Part shown: positions 34,088 to 42,354 of the stretch, piece after piece
Layout: each line of letters begins with the position of its first letter
Position numbering within the stretch: position 1 is the first letter of the stretch
Assembly: GCA_017303675.1 (NCBI GenBank)
Contig: JAFLBX010000001.1
Span: 1,251,970-1,315,969 of the forward strand
Direction: 5' to 3'
Source of the DNA: Ignavibacteria bacterium
GTDB taxonomy: Bacteria; Bacteroidota; Ignavibacteria; Tepidaquicellales; OLB5
DNA: 64,000 bases
The notes under the pieces: generated by a model
Databases searched by the model: none
The model's input: the letters and a program-made list of their open reading frames with translations, nothing else
Told to the model about the DNA's origin: nothing
Made by a program: the position numbers and the translations under genes

Positions 34088-34532
34088 TTTTACTTCTTAA
34101 GGATATTGTTACGGGACCCTCATTTACAAGCTTTACCTTCATCATCGCGCCGAACTCACCGGTATGTACTTTATCGAACCCAATCAGGTTCTTCACTTCA
34201 CGGATGAAATACTCATACAGCTCATTTGCCTTCTTGGGCTCTGCAGCATCAGTAAAGCTTGGGCGGTTACCGTGCCGTGTATCGGCATGCAGAGTAAACT
34301 GCGAAACTATGGTCATATCAAGTCCGGTTTCAAGCAGTGATAAGTTCATCTTTTCATTTTCATCCTGAAAGATCCGCAGGTTTACGGTTTTTGCCGCCAG
34401 GTACTCGGCGTCCTGTTCGGTGTCATCCTGTTTTACGCCAAGCAAAACAAGCAGCCCCCCGCGCATACTTGAAATTATTTCTGATTTTACCGTAACGTTA
34501 CATTCTGCAACTCTTTGTATTAATGCAATCAT
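34077..34532 (-). CDS. dtd: D-aminoacyl-tRNA deacylase
   Basis: A 151-residue DTD, which removes D-amino acids (and glycine mischarged on tRNA-Ala) from tRNA, acting as a homodimer. N-terminal IALIQRVAECNVTV, the active-site SQFTLHAD, RHGNRPSFTDAAEP and the cross-subunit Gly-Pro motif in LVNEGPVTISL are all present. Length is normal. Start overlaps the prmC stop by 4 bases (ATGA), and its own end overlaps the DUF2520 gene, so translation is coupled. Confidence 0.95.
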   Translation of the reverse strand: MIALIQRVAECNVTVKSEIISSMRGGLLVLLGVKQDDTEQDAEYLAAKTVNLRIFQDENEKMNLSLLETGLDMTIVSQFTLHADTRHGNRPSFTDAAEPKKANELYEYFIREVKNLIGFDKVHTGEFGAMMKVKLVNEGPVTISLRSKNDY

Positions 34533-35407
34533 TGTTTTGCTTTGTTGTTAATTTCCAGTACCCGCGGTAATTTAATCAAGTCCCGGTGAATATTGTATTC
34601 ACTTATATTACTTTCACTCAAAAGCTTCACTATGCTCTCTTTTTTACCGTCGCCAATTTCAAGAAAAACTGCCGGTTTATTTATTGAGCCGTTATAGAGC
34701 TCAAATATTCTTTTATAAAATGAAAGCCCGTCGCCGCTATCTGTGAGGGCAATATAAGGCTCATAAGCGTTCACTTCTTCATTCAGTCCCGGCACATCTG
34801 CCGCTGAAATATACGGCGGGTTAGAAACAATAATATCATAGCCTTCAAATGTTAAGCCGGGATCAAAAAAATCACGGGTTATGAACTGAACTTTACCGTT
34901 TAAATTGTTCAGGGCTGCGTTTTCTTTTGCTAATTCAACTGCTTCAGCGCTGATATCAATTGCAGTAACTGAACACTCACAATTTGCGGCAACTGCTGCG
35001 GAAATACAGCCTGAGCCTGTGCCGATCTCCAGTATCTTTGGCCGGGCAGTGTTACTGCCCTTAATATACTCAAGTACTTTTTCCACCAGTATTTCAGTTT
35101 CCTGTCTTGGTATCAAGACAGAGGGGTTGACCATGAGATCCATACCGTAAAATCCGGCTTTGCCAAGTATATACTGAAGAGGCTCATGTTTGAGCCTCCT
35201 TTTAACTTTTTCCCTGTAATCGGATACTTCACTTTCAGTTAAGGGTTTTTCGAAGTTCAGGTAAAGGCTGAAGCGGCTTTCGCCGGTGGTTTCTGCAAGA
35301 AGCAGCTCTGCGTTAAGCCTCGGGTTTTTTATGCCTTTTTCGGCAAATGCTGCTTCAGTTACTTTCAGGATATCAAGGATCCTCCAGGTCTTAACGGCAG
35401 TACTCAT
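34529..35407 (-). CDS. prmC: Peptide chain release factor N5-glutamine methyltransferase
   Basis: A 292-residue PrmC (HemK), which methylates the GGQ glutamine of release factors RF1/RF2 using SAM. The N-terminal helical domain is about 1-85; LQYILGKAGFYGMDLMVNPS and VLIPRQETEILVE precede the SAM site ILEIGTGSGCISAA, and the catalytic NPPY is in IVSNPPYISA. Overlaps the amidohydrolase-like gene by 4 bases and dtd by 4 bases. prfA, its usual partner, is not in the window. Confidence 0.95.
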   Translation of the reverse strand: MSTAVKTWRILDILKVTEAAFAEKGIKNPRLNAELLLAETTGESRFSLYLNFEKPLTESEVSDYREKVKRRLKHEPLQYILGKAGFYGMDLMVNPSVLIPRQETEILVEKVLEYIKGSNTARPKILEIGTGSGCISAAVAANCECSVTAIDISAEAVELAKENAALNNLNGKVQFITRDFFDPGLTFEGYDIIVSNPPYISAADVPGLNEEVNAYEPYIALTDSGDGLSFYKRIFELYNGSINKPAVFLEIGDGKKESIVKLLSESNISEYNIHRDLIKLPRVLEINNKAKQ

Positions 35408-37104
35408 TGAAATAAATAAGCTCCCGGGCTTTTGTTTTCATATACTACTTCACCGCGTACAATTGTCATTAATATTTTTGTTTTTAACAGAACTGCCGGG
35501 TCAGATGAAACTATATCTTCGGAAAGTACTACCATATCAGCGAACTTATCTTTTTCAAGCGTACCCTTAACATCTTCTGCAAACGAGGCGAAAGCAGAAT
35601 ACACTGTGAATGATTTCAGCGCGTCAAGCACGCTTAGTTTCTGGGCTGTATTATTGGTTAGCCTGTTTGCGGCAGTATCTGCCGAGAGCCCTGTGGATAA
35701 GTAATACATTACTATCAGCGGGTTAATTGTGTGATAAGGGAAGTCGGTTCCCGAGATAATAACATTATTCTGCTTGAATAAGCTGTTCCATAAGCCCAGG
35801 TTCTGGACATTATCAGGTTTTATCAGCTCATTTATAAGCAGCTTATCAGCAAGTGTTACTTCAGGTCTTACGCTTGGAATAATTTCCATTTGTTTTATCC
35901 TCTGGAGGTCCTGCTGGTTAACAAACTCAAGATACTCAAGCCTTGTTCTGCCTGCTTTTGGCTTAACTTCTTTGTTAACAGATTCAATTGCGTTCAATGT
36001 CTGTGTTAAGGCTCTATCACCAACTGTTTTAACTGAAACCTGGAAATCCTTTTCATTGGCTTTTTTGGTCATTTCCTTTATATCGAACTCATCATTAAAG
36101 GGGGTCATTCGTTTAGGTTCTTCATTGTAATCATCATTCATTGCGGCATCCTGTGTTTCAAAATAGCCGTCATATTCAAGGCTAACGCACTTAACGTTTA
36201 TCCTGTCTTTATAGTTTTCGGGACCGCTTGAAATGTATTTTTCAAACAGGGGACCTTTGCCGGGTATCATTGCGTAAAGCCTAATCGGGAACTTATTATC
36301 ATCCACCATTTTTTTATAAACGCTTAAGCCCTGCTCGGTTATATTTGCGTCGTTTATTTCTGTGATACCGTATTTAAAGAGTTCATTGATACCGCGTGTT
36401 ATGTTAGACATCACTTCCTGCTCTGAAGGCTGGGGGAGTATGTTTATAACTATTTCCTGAGCCGCTTCATAAAAAAGGCCGTTGGTATTATTGCTTTCAT
36501 CAAAGCCAATGGCTCCGTTCTCGGGGTCAGGGGTATCTTTGGTTACTTTTGCGGCATCAAGAACTTTTTTGTTAACCCAGGTTGTGTTGCCAAGCGCATT
36601 CACCAGGTAAATATTATGCTGCATGGATACACCATCAAGCAGTGAGTGGTTAAGCCTTTCAAGATCTTTTTCAGGAAGCTTCAGCTCATCCCACCCGAAG
36701 CCGCCTATCCATTCATCGGGCTTTGAGGTTTTAACGCGTTCGCGTACAATATTCAGTATCTCTTCAACTGATCTGGCGTTGCGCAGATCAAGCAGGCTTA
36801 GCTGCTTTGAAAACTCCATTAAGTTCGCCTCTGCATCAATAAAGCCCGGCACAACTGTTTTGCCTTTCAGATCTATAACCTTTGCGTCCTTATACTTTTC
36901 GGTAAGCTCACCTGATTTCCCCGAGGCAAGTATCCTGCCATCGTGAACAGCTATTGCCTCAACAATTGTGTTGTTCTTATCGAGTGTATAAATCTTACCA
37001 TTGATGTAAATAACCTCAGGATTTTTGCTGCATGCAGCCAGAAATATGCTGAAAAACGCCAAAAACAGTACTTTTACGGCTATTTTAAAAGTTTTTGCTC
37101 TCAT
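35404..37104 (-). CDS. YtcJ-like amidohydrolase-fold lipoprotein lacking metal histidines
   Basis: A 566-residue protein from ATG 37104; 13 further upstream codons are open but the signal peptide and lipobox (FLAAC, C25) fit this start. The fold is the YtcJ/amidohydrolase-3 type: IYINGKIYTLD, VVPGFIDAEANL, GITEINDA, VGDRAL, SGTDFP, KGTLEKDKFADMVVL. Where relatives have H-x-H after PGFID, this has E92 and N94; the His before xVGDRA is Lys (VKTVGD); and the E-H of the RIEHAQ motif reads EYLEF. Only the final Asp (GTD) remains. It is therefore probably not a metal-dependent hydrolase, and its role is unknown. First gene of the seven-gene operon. Confidence 0.85.
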   Translation of the reverse strand: MRAKTFKIAVKVLFLAFFSIFLAACSKNPEVIYINGKIYTLDKNNTIVEAIAVHDGRILASGKSGELTEKYKDAKVIDLKGKTVVPGFIDAEANLMEFSKQLSLLDLRNARSVEEILNIVRERVKTSKPDEWIGGFGWDELKLPEKDLERLNHSLLDGVSMQHNIYLVNALGNTTWVNKKVLDAAKVTKDTPDPENGAIGFDESNNTNGLFYEAAQEIVINILPQPSEQEVMSNITRGINELFKYGITEINDANITEQGLSVYKKMVDDNKFPIRLYAMIPGKGPLFEKYISSGPENYKDRINVKCVSLEYDGYFETQDAAMNDDYNEEPKRMTPFNDEFDIKEMTKKANEKDFQVSVKTVGDRALTQTLNAIESVNKEVKPKAGRTRLEYLEFVNQQDLQRIKQMEIIPSVRPEVTLADKLLINELIKPDNVQNLGLWNSLFKQNNVIISGTDFPYHTINPLIVMYYLSTGLSADTAANRLTNNTAQKLSVLDALKSFTVYSAFASFAEDVKGTLEKDKFADMVVLSEDIVSSDPAVLLKTKILMTIVRGEVVYENKSPGAYLFQ

Positions 37105-37290
37105 CAGTTGAAATTTATATTTAATTATCACAAATATAGGCAATTTAATATGAACGAAAAATGAATATAAATAAGCTTTTTTGCAGTTTCATTTTTATTA
37201 ATTATTTGAATATTTTTTTTTGCGGAGTTTGGAAGCATTTATTGCGAAAACAGCTTATTATTCGAAAGTGAAACTTTTTCAAGATGAATA

Positions 37291-37372
37291 AATTCATTTT
37301 GACACAGTTTCAAAATGAATTATTCATAATGAGAAAAGTTCGAAATTACATAATGTTAACTTTCTCATTATG
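37291..37372. repeat. Two tandem long hairpins
   Basis: Hairpin A: AATTCATTTTGA (37291-37302) with TCAAAATGAATT (37310-37321), 12 bp perfect, 7-nt loop. Hairpin B: CATAATGAGAAAAGTT (37325-37340) with AACTTTCTCATTATG (37358-37372), 15 bp with one bulge, 17-nt loop. They abut and would lie in the leader of a transcript running left toward the amidohydrolase-like gene. Confidence 0.65.
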
Positions 37373-37432
37373 AAAATGCTAAGTGAGAAAATATACCGGT
37401 AATATTTATTCATTATAAAGGAGTTTAAAGTT

Positions 37433-37491
37433 TGATATATATGTATTATACATATATTAGCTATTATAATATATGATAATAGCATATACAA
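37433..37491 (-). promoter_or_regulatory. Copy 2 of a shared promoter/palindrome element
   Basis: On the minus strand: TTG (complement of 37489-37491), 20 nt, TATAATAG (complement of 37461-37468), then a palindrome centred at 37447 (ATATATGTAT/ATACATATAT). The element aligns without gaps to 51071-51129, including a run TAATATATGAT and a CAAGGG end. It could drive the operon that begins at 37104. Confidence 0.55.
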
Positions 37492-37559
37492 GGGAATATT
37501 TAATCTCTTTTTTGATTGTTGAAAGTATAATGGAATAGAGGTTTTAATGACCTGAATCA

Positions 37560-37590
37560 TTGTATTGCCTTATATGATGTAATATCTTTG
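37560..37590 (+). promoter_or_regulatory. Bacteroidota-type promoter for the propeller cargo gene
   Basis: TTG (37560-37562), 20 nt, TATCTTTG (37583-37590). The coding start at 37823 leaves a leader of roughly 225 nt that ends with two adjacent hairpins. Confidence 0.55.
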
Positions 37591-37822
37591 TAATGAAACC
37601 CATAACTAAGCGTAGTAACTTATAAAAACCCGAGCCTTGATGCTTATTTTCCGCAAATAAACTTATTTTAATAATTTTGTATAATAATAACATTTTGCTT
37701 TAATGTTGCAAAAGGCTAAAAAGTGCATTATTTTAAGCTAACAATATTAGAATCCTGTTGATAAAATGATGTTATCATTTTAGAAACCTTGTTTCTAAGG
37801 CGGAAAAACTTATTTTAATTTT

Positions 37823-39274
37823 ATGAATAAAAATCCTCAATATCAACAAATACTTACACTTAAACTAAAATTTATAGCTTTTTTAGTATTTAGTTTAATC
37901 TTTTGCCATAGTTTGATCAGCCAAAGTATTACATGGCAAAGAACATATCATGTTTACCAAAACGATTTTGGATATAAAATATTACCAGCACCGGGTAATT
38001 GTTTTTACTTTTGTGGTTATGTAGATAATATTATTACTTCTTACTCATATGTTATAAAAATAGATCAACAAGGTGACACACTTTGGAGCCGTAAAATTAC
38101 GGGAGGACTATATACTGCAGCACTTTCAAGTGATAGCAGTTGTGTGTTAGCAAATTTAGGAGATTCTTTAAGTGTTGTAAAGATTAATAGTGCGGGTAAT
38201 ATTCTATGGAATAAAATGTTACCGGTTGGTTTTTTATGTTGGGACATGAAAAGAATTTATGATAATGGTTTTATTTTATGTGGAAATTCAGGCTTGAAGG
38301 CATTTGCTGTAAGAATAGACTCGGTCGGGAATTTTATTTGGCAGAAAATTTTCGCTGGATCTTCTACCAAAGGTTTTTACTCTGTAATAGAATCTAATCA
38401 AACTGGATTTGTTTTTACGGGCTATAACCAAGATCCCGATACTACAAAAATCTATGTAGTAAAGTTAGACTACGATGGTAATTTGGTGTGGGAAAAAAAT
38501 TATATTGCAAGTAACAATAGAAATTCTGGACAGAAAATATGTCATTTTAAAAATACATATTTAATCGGTGGTAATACTGATATAAATATAGATGAAAAAA
38601 CTTTTATACTTAAGATTGATACTTCTGGAAATTTATTGCAAACAAAAATTTGGATACCATACGGAACCAGTAAAGAATTTTTTGATGATATGTCAGCATT
38701 AAACACGAATAAAATTGTGTTAACTAAAAGGGTTGACTCTTCATCTACTTTGTATACTTATGCTAAAGCTCAATTGATAGATTCAAATTTCAATTTACTT
38801 AGAGAGCAGGTTTACTTTCCAAGTTATAGCTATGCAATTTTCTCATCAATATTACCTTTGCCAAACAGAGATATATTATTTGCCGGAACATTCGATTACT
38901 TTTCAAATTGGAGCAGCCACAGATATGATCTTTATGCCGTGAGAACCGATAGTAATCTGAATACATCAGCATTTCCCCCTATTGGAATTGCCGGCAACAA
39001 TCAAAATTTACCGGAAAAATTTGCTTTAAATCAAAATTTCCCAAATCCATTTAATCCGACTACAACTATTAAGTACGAAATACCGAAAGACGCAGAAATA
39101 ACTATTAAGGTATATGACTTGTTGGGCAGGGAAGTATTCAGTATAAATGAATACAAAAAAGCCGGAGGTTATGAAGTTAAATTTGACGGTTCGAATCTTG
39201 CAAGCGGAATGTATTTTTATCAAATTGAAACTGATGGATTTACAGATACGAAGAAAATGGTGTTATTAAAATAG
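37823..39274 (+). CDS. Secreted beta-propeller-like protein with T9SS sorting signal
   Basis: A 483-residue exported protein with signal peptide about 1-33 (FCHSLISQ). The body (about 35-385) has at least five repeats of the pattern V-x-K-I/L-D-x-x-G-x-x-x-W-x-K: VIKIDQQGDTLWSRK, VVKINSAGNILWNKM, AVRIDSVGNFIWQKI, VVKLDYDGNLVWEKN and ILKIDTSGNLLQTKI, consistent with a beta-propeller. The C-terminus is a type IX sorting domain (FALNQNFPNPFNPTTTIKYE, GMYFYQIETDGF, KKMVLLK). Function unknown; likely cell-surface or released. Codon use is more A+T-rich than the flanking housekeeping genes. Single-gene unit with its own promoter and terminator. Confidence 0.88.
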   Translation: MNKNPQYQQILTLKLKFIAFLVFSLIFCHSLISQSITWQRTYHVYQNDFGYKILPAPGNCFYFCGYVDNIITSYSYVIKIDQQGDTLWSRKITGGLYTAALSSDSSCVLANLGDSLSVVKINSAGNILWNKMLPVGFLCWDMKRIYDNGFILCGNSGLKAFAVRIDSVGNFIWQKIFAGSSTKGFYSVIESNQTGFVFTGYNQDPDTTKIYVVKLDYDGNLVWEKNYIASNNRNSGQKICHFKNTYLIGGNTDINIDEKTFILKIDTSGNLLQTKIWIPYGTSKEFFDDMSALNTNKIVLTKRVDSSSTLYTYAKAQLIDSNFNLLREQVYFPSYSYAIFSSILPLPNRDILFAGTFDYFSNWSSHRYDLYAVRTDSNLNTSAFPPIGIAGNNQNLPEKFALNQNFPNPFNPTTTIKYEIPKDAEITIKVYDLLGREVFSINEYKKAGGYEVKFDGSNLASGMYFYQIETDGFTDTKKMVLLK

Positions 39275-39317
39275 CGAAGTGGAGAAATAGCGACTTAATT
39301 TTAGGCAGCTAATTAAG

Positions 39318-39348
39318 TGTCCGGTAAGGTCTTTACCGGGCATTTTTT
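39318..39348 (+). terminator. Intrinsic terminator
   Basis: TGTCCGGTAA (39318-39327), 5-nt loop and TTACCGGGCA (39333-39342), 10 bp with one G-U, followed by TTTTTTAT. It lies 43 bases after the propeller-protein stop. Confidence 0.8.
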
Positions 39349-39393
39349 ATTGCGACTTTCAGGGCTTATGATATATAAGTTCATTCGTTCGAT

Positions 39394-39670
39394 GGGCTTC
39401 GCCCTTCGCTTGAATTTTTCGCCACTTCGTGGCTTATCAGTATGTAATGTTATTGGGAACACTTAGGCTTTCTTAAGATAAGCCGTGATTCAAGCACGAA
39501 CCCTAAAAGGGTTCGGCTACAAAAGCTTGCGGAGACACAAACACTCCCAAACCGGAGTTTGGGAATGAGGGGAAACCTTGTAACACAGAGCCCACCTTCG
39601 GAGAGACTTTGCAGATTCTTAAGTTCGAACCCTAAAAGTCGCAGAACTGGCTTTGACAGTGGTTCGGCTG
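39394..39670. repeat. Cluster of short palindromic repeat fragments
   Basis: Within the 480-base gap (39275-39757) are GGGC-TTC-GCCC (39394-39404), GCCAC-TTC-GTGGC (39421-39433), CGAACCCT-AAA-AGGGTTCG (39497-39515), CCCAAAC/GTTTGGG (39546-39563) and a second CGAACCCTAAAAG (39626-39638) whose other half GGTTCGGCT resumes at 39661 after 22 extra bases. These look like intergenic repeat units; no gene is present. Confidence 0.6.
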
Positions 39671-39743
39671 CGATTGATATGGTTTGCTGTGTTTTTACTA
39701 CAGCTGTATAACTTTATCTGTTTAAACTCCGGATTTTTAATCA

Positions 39744-39751
39744 TAATTTTG
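39744..39751 (+). promoter_or_regulatory. -7 box directly before the M48 start
   Basis: TAATTTTG fits TAnnTTTG and ends 6 nt before the ATG at 39758, so the transcript would be almost leaderless. No good TTG at 19-21 nt upstream. Confidence 0.4.
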
Positions 39752-39757
39752 TATTAT

Positions 39758-40882
39758 ATGGATGAAAACCGTAAAATTCAGGCGAAGAAATATGAGAAAA
39801 TTAAGCTCATTGTTAATATAACGGAATCAGTAATATCCTTTATTCTGCTTATACTTTTTCTTTGGTTAGGGTACAGCAAAAAGCTTGAGCTTTTTGCTTA
39901 TGGTTATACTTCAAATCCGTATATTGCGCTCGTAATTTACGGTTTAATTATAGGACTGGTAAGCTCAATAATATCTTTCCCGGTAGATTATGCTTTCGGC
40001 TACAGGCTTGAACATAAATTCGGGCTTTCAAATCTGACTTTCGGCAAGTGGATCGCCGAAAAGCTGAAAGCTGCGCTTGTGGGAAGTATTATTGCGGCAC
40101 CAATTGCGTTTTTGTTCTACTGGCTTATTTCAAGTTATGAGCTTTGGTGGCTGTATCTCGCATGCATTGTTTGGGTTTATTCTATACTCCTTGCGCAAAT
40201 TGCACCGGTGCTTATATTTCCTTTGTTCTATAAGTTCACACCGATAGATAATGAAGAATTGAAAACCAGGCTTATGGATATGTGTAATAAAGCGGGATTT
40301 AAAGTCAGCGGAATATATAAGTTCAACATGAGCAAAACCACAAAAAAAGCCAATGCTGCTTTTACGGGACTGGGCAGAACTAAAAGGATAATACTGGGCG
40401 ATACACTGCTTGAAACATTCACAGAAAAAGAAATTGAAACTGTTTTTGCACACGAGCTGGGTCATTACAAACGCGGACATATTGTAAAAAATATTCTGAT
40501 ATCAGTATTCGGCACTTTTGCAGGTCTATTCCTTATGTCACAGGTATATATACGGCTGCTGCCGGTATTCGGGTTCACGCACCCGTGGGAAATAGGCGCG
40601 CTTCCGCTGCTTGCTTTGATAGCGGCAATTTACAGCTTCTTTACTTCGCCGCTAAGCGCTGGAATTTCACGTAAGTTTGAGTTTGAAGCTGACAGGTACG
40701 CAATTGATACTACCCGGGATCCCGATGCGCTTGAGAGCACCATGAAAAAGCTTGCAGAGCAGAATCTCGCAAATGATGAGCCCAATAAGCTGGTAGAATT
40801 CTGGACCTATTCGCATCCATCAATAAAACGCAGGATTGAAGCAGCAAGGAATTATTTCAATTTAAAATATTCCAATACTTAA
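39758..40882 (+). CDS. M48-family membrane metalloprotease (Ste24-like)
   Basis: A 374-residue integral-membrane zinc protease. The catalytic motif HELGHYKRGH is present (FAHELGHYK), the third ligand Glu lies in FEFEADRYA, and about six hydrophobic helices surround it, with an N-terminal CAAX-protease-1-like region (FPVDYAFGYRLEHKFGLSN). Relatives are Ste24/HtpX-type proteases for quality control or prenyl-peptide-like processing. The frame is open upstream to 39653, but that stretch is intergenic repeat sequence; ATG 39758 (MDENRKIQ) follows a -7 box and gives a normal N-terminus. Confidence 0.9.
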   Translation: MDENRKIQAKKYEKIKLIVNITESVISFILLILFLWLGYSKKLELFAYGYTSNPYIALVIYGLIIGLVSSIISFPVDYAFGYRLEHKFGLSNLTFGKWIAEKLKAALVGSIIAAPIAFLFYWLISSYELWWLYLACIVWVYSILLAQIAPVLIFPLFYKFTPIDNEELKTRLMDMCNKAGFKVSGIYKFNMSKTTKKANAAFTGLGRTKRIILGDTLLETFTEKEIETVFAHELGHYKRGHIVKNILISVFGTFAGLFLMSQVYIRLLPVFGFTHPWEIGALPLLALIAAIYSFFTSPLSAGISRKFEFEADRYAIDTTRDPDALESTMKKLAEQNLANDEPNKLVEFWTYSHPSIKRRIEAARNYFNLKYSNT

Positions 40883-40900
40883 TAAAACGTTTTAGGTTTT

Positions 40901-42250
40901 TTAGAAAATATAATAAGTTAAGCTATTCCTTAAATGAACCATGAACCCGTTACCCGTTTCTTTAAAAATATGAACTCCCGAGCTGATCCTGAACTTATTC
41001 AGCACATTCAGCAGCAATTCACCCCCGGTATAAATATTATACCCTAAGGGCAGAGAGCTTACTTTATTTTTTTCTATGTAACCTTCAAACCACCCGCTGA
41101 TCCCCGTAAAAGGATTAAAGTAATGAAAGATCTTTATTCCTGCATTTGCTTTATAATCAAACAATCCGTTTTTAATATATATAAAATCAGGATTGATCTC
41201 GTTGTAATTTCTAATTAGCTGATACTCTGCTCTTAACAAAACGGGCGAGTGCATATTAGGCTCATAATAATCAGTATTTGAATTTTTGTTTACCGGAAAA
41301 ACAAAATGTCCGTAGAAAAGAAGGCTTGTATGTATCCCCAAAGGCTTACCGTAAACTGAATTAAGTGATAATGTTACAGGATCACGTACAGTATCAGCTT
41401 CATAATTATTGGTGATATAACCAAGCTCTGCCTGGAACTGAAAGCCTTTGAAAAGCGGGAAAAGTATAAACGAGCTGTTAGTCAATGTTTGGTACAGTTT
41501 CATGGTAGTGCGTGCGTTAAGGGGTTTGCTTATTATTCCTTTTTCAAGCAGTATCTTTTCCAGCTTTGTAAAGAACTCAATATCGGCATCATCTTTATAC
41601 AGGCTTCCGAAAACACTGCTGTTTCTTTGGTCAAGCAACAGATTCAATAAATCACGGGTCTTAATATCAAACGGTTTACTAATGTATTTCTCTTTCAGTA
41701 GTACACTTTCAAAGTTCGATGTTTCATTTATTATAAAAGCATCAGTAAGCTTTCCGTAACCTATAAAAGGATAAAACCTGTTTTGAAACATGCTGCTTTG
41801 ATAATTGTGAAATCCCGCTGAAAACCGGTTATAACCGCCGATAAATAATTTATCTTTTATAAGATAATAACTTAAAGCACCTTTTAAACCAAAACTGCTT
41901 GAAGAATAAAAGTTATCACGATCTGAATCAGGGTATTTTGACATATCCAAGTGAACACTTGAGCTTAAAGAGTAATCAATTCTGTTAGTGAATTTCCATT
42001 TTGTATAATAAGCCCGGGCACCTATAAAATATCCAAACTGATTTGTTGATCTTGAATCATACCTGTTGCCATACATGATATCCGGATCTGCATATATGGT
42101 CAGATTACTTCCTTCAATGACTTGAGGCTCTTTATATTCTGAAACGATATCCTGAGACCGGGAAGATGATGATAAAAAAACGGATGAGGTTAAACAGAGA
42201 GCAGTTAATAAATAAAATTTTTGTAAAAGTGAATTCCTGAAGGTTTCCAT
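40901..42250 (-). CDS. Exported hypothetical protein, probable outer-membrane barrel
   Basis: A 449-residue protein with a signal peptide (about 1-33, SSSSRSQ). Many alternating aromatic strands follow (FGYFIGARAYYTKWKFTNRI, FGLKGALSYYLIKDKLFIGG, FQFQAELGYITNNY, HTSLLFYGHFVFPV, GGELLLNVLNKFRISSGVHI) and the last residues are LTYYIF, ending in an aromatic residue as outer-membrane barrels do. No family is recognised. It stands alone, convergent with the M48 gene and divergent from pdxA. Confidence 0.72.
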   Translation of the reverse strand: METFRNSLLQKFYLLTALCLTSSVFLSSSSRSQDIVSEYKEPQVIEGSNLTIYADPDIMYGNRYDSRSTNQFGYFIGARAYYTKWKFTNRIDYSLSSSVHLDMSKYPDSDRDNFYSSSSFGLKGALSYYLIKDKLFIGGYNRFSAGFHNYQSSMFQNRFYPFIGYGKLTDAFIINETSNFESVLLKEKYISKPFDIKTRDLLNLLLDQRNSSVFGSLYKDDADIEFFTKLEKILLEKGIISKPLNARTTMKLYQTLTNSSFILFPLFKGFQFQAELGYITNNYEADTVRDPVTLSLNSVYGKPLGIHTSLLFYGHFVFPVNKNSNTDYYEPNMHSPVLLRAEYQLIRNYNEINPDFIYIKNGLFDYKANAGIKIFHYFNPFTGISGWFEGYIEKNKVSSLPLGYNIYTGGELLLNVLNKFRISSGVHIFKETGNGFMVHLRNSLTYYIF

Positions 42251-42319
42251 TGTATAATTAATTAACTTGTTACAAGAATAATAAATTATTTAAAAATATA
42301 AAATTAAGTAATATATATA

Positions 42320-42350
42320 TTGTAAATGCACCGTATAAAAATTATATTTG
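42320..42350 (+). promoter_or_regulatory. Promoter of pdxA, start codon at the transcript start
   Basis: TTG (42320-42322), 20 nt, TATATTTG (42343-42350). The pdxA ATG at 42355 lies only 4 nt after the box, so the mRNA is predicted to be leaderless. Confidence 0.6.
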
Positions 42351-42354
42351 GCAG

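Larger units (their letters stand above)
37105..37822. other. Long structured non-coding interval
   Basis: About 720 A+T-rich bases between divergent genes with no credible ORF. It holds two strong inverted repeats (37291-37372), a palindromic promoter-like element on the minus strand (37433-37491) shared with 51.1 kb, a plus-strand promoter (37560-37590), and two adjacent small hairpins before the next gene: AAAATGAT/ATCATTTT (37763-37781) and TTAGAAA/TTTCTAA (37780-37798). Confidence 0.65.

Noticed and set aside
37324-37560. Minus-strand 78-codon frame in the non-coding interval
   Set aside because: It runs through the palindromic element and hairpin arms, is low-complexity, and has no family resemblance; better explained as A+T-rich non-coding DNA.
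39620-39670. TTCGAACCC-like string reminiscent of a tRNA T-arm
   Set aside because: No acceptor stem, anticodon arm or CCA context can be drawn; the string belongs to palindromic repeats.
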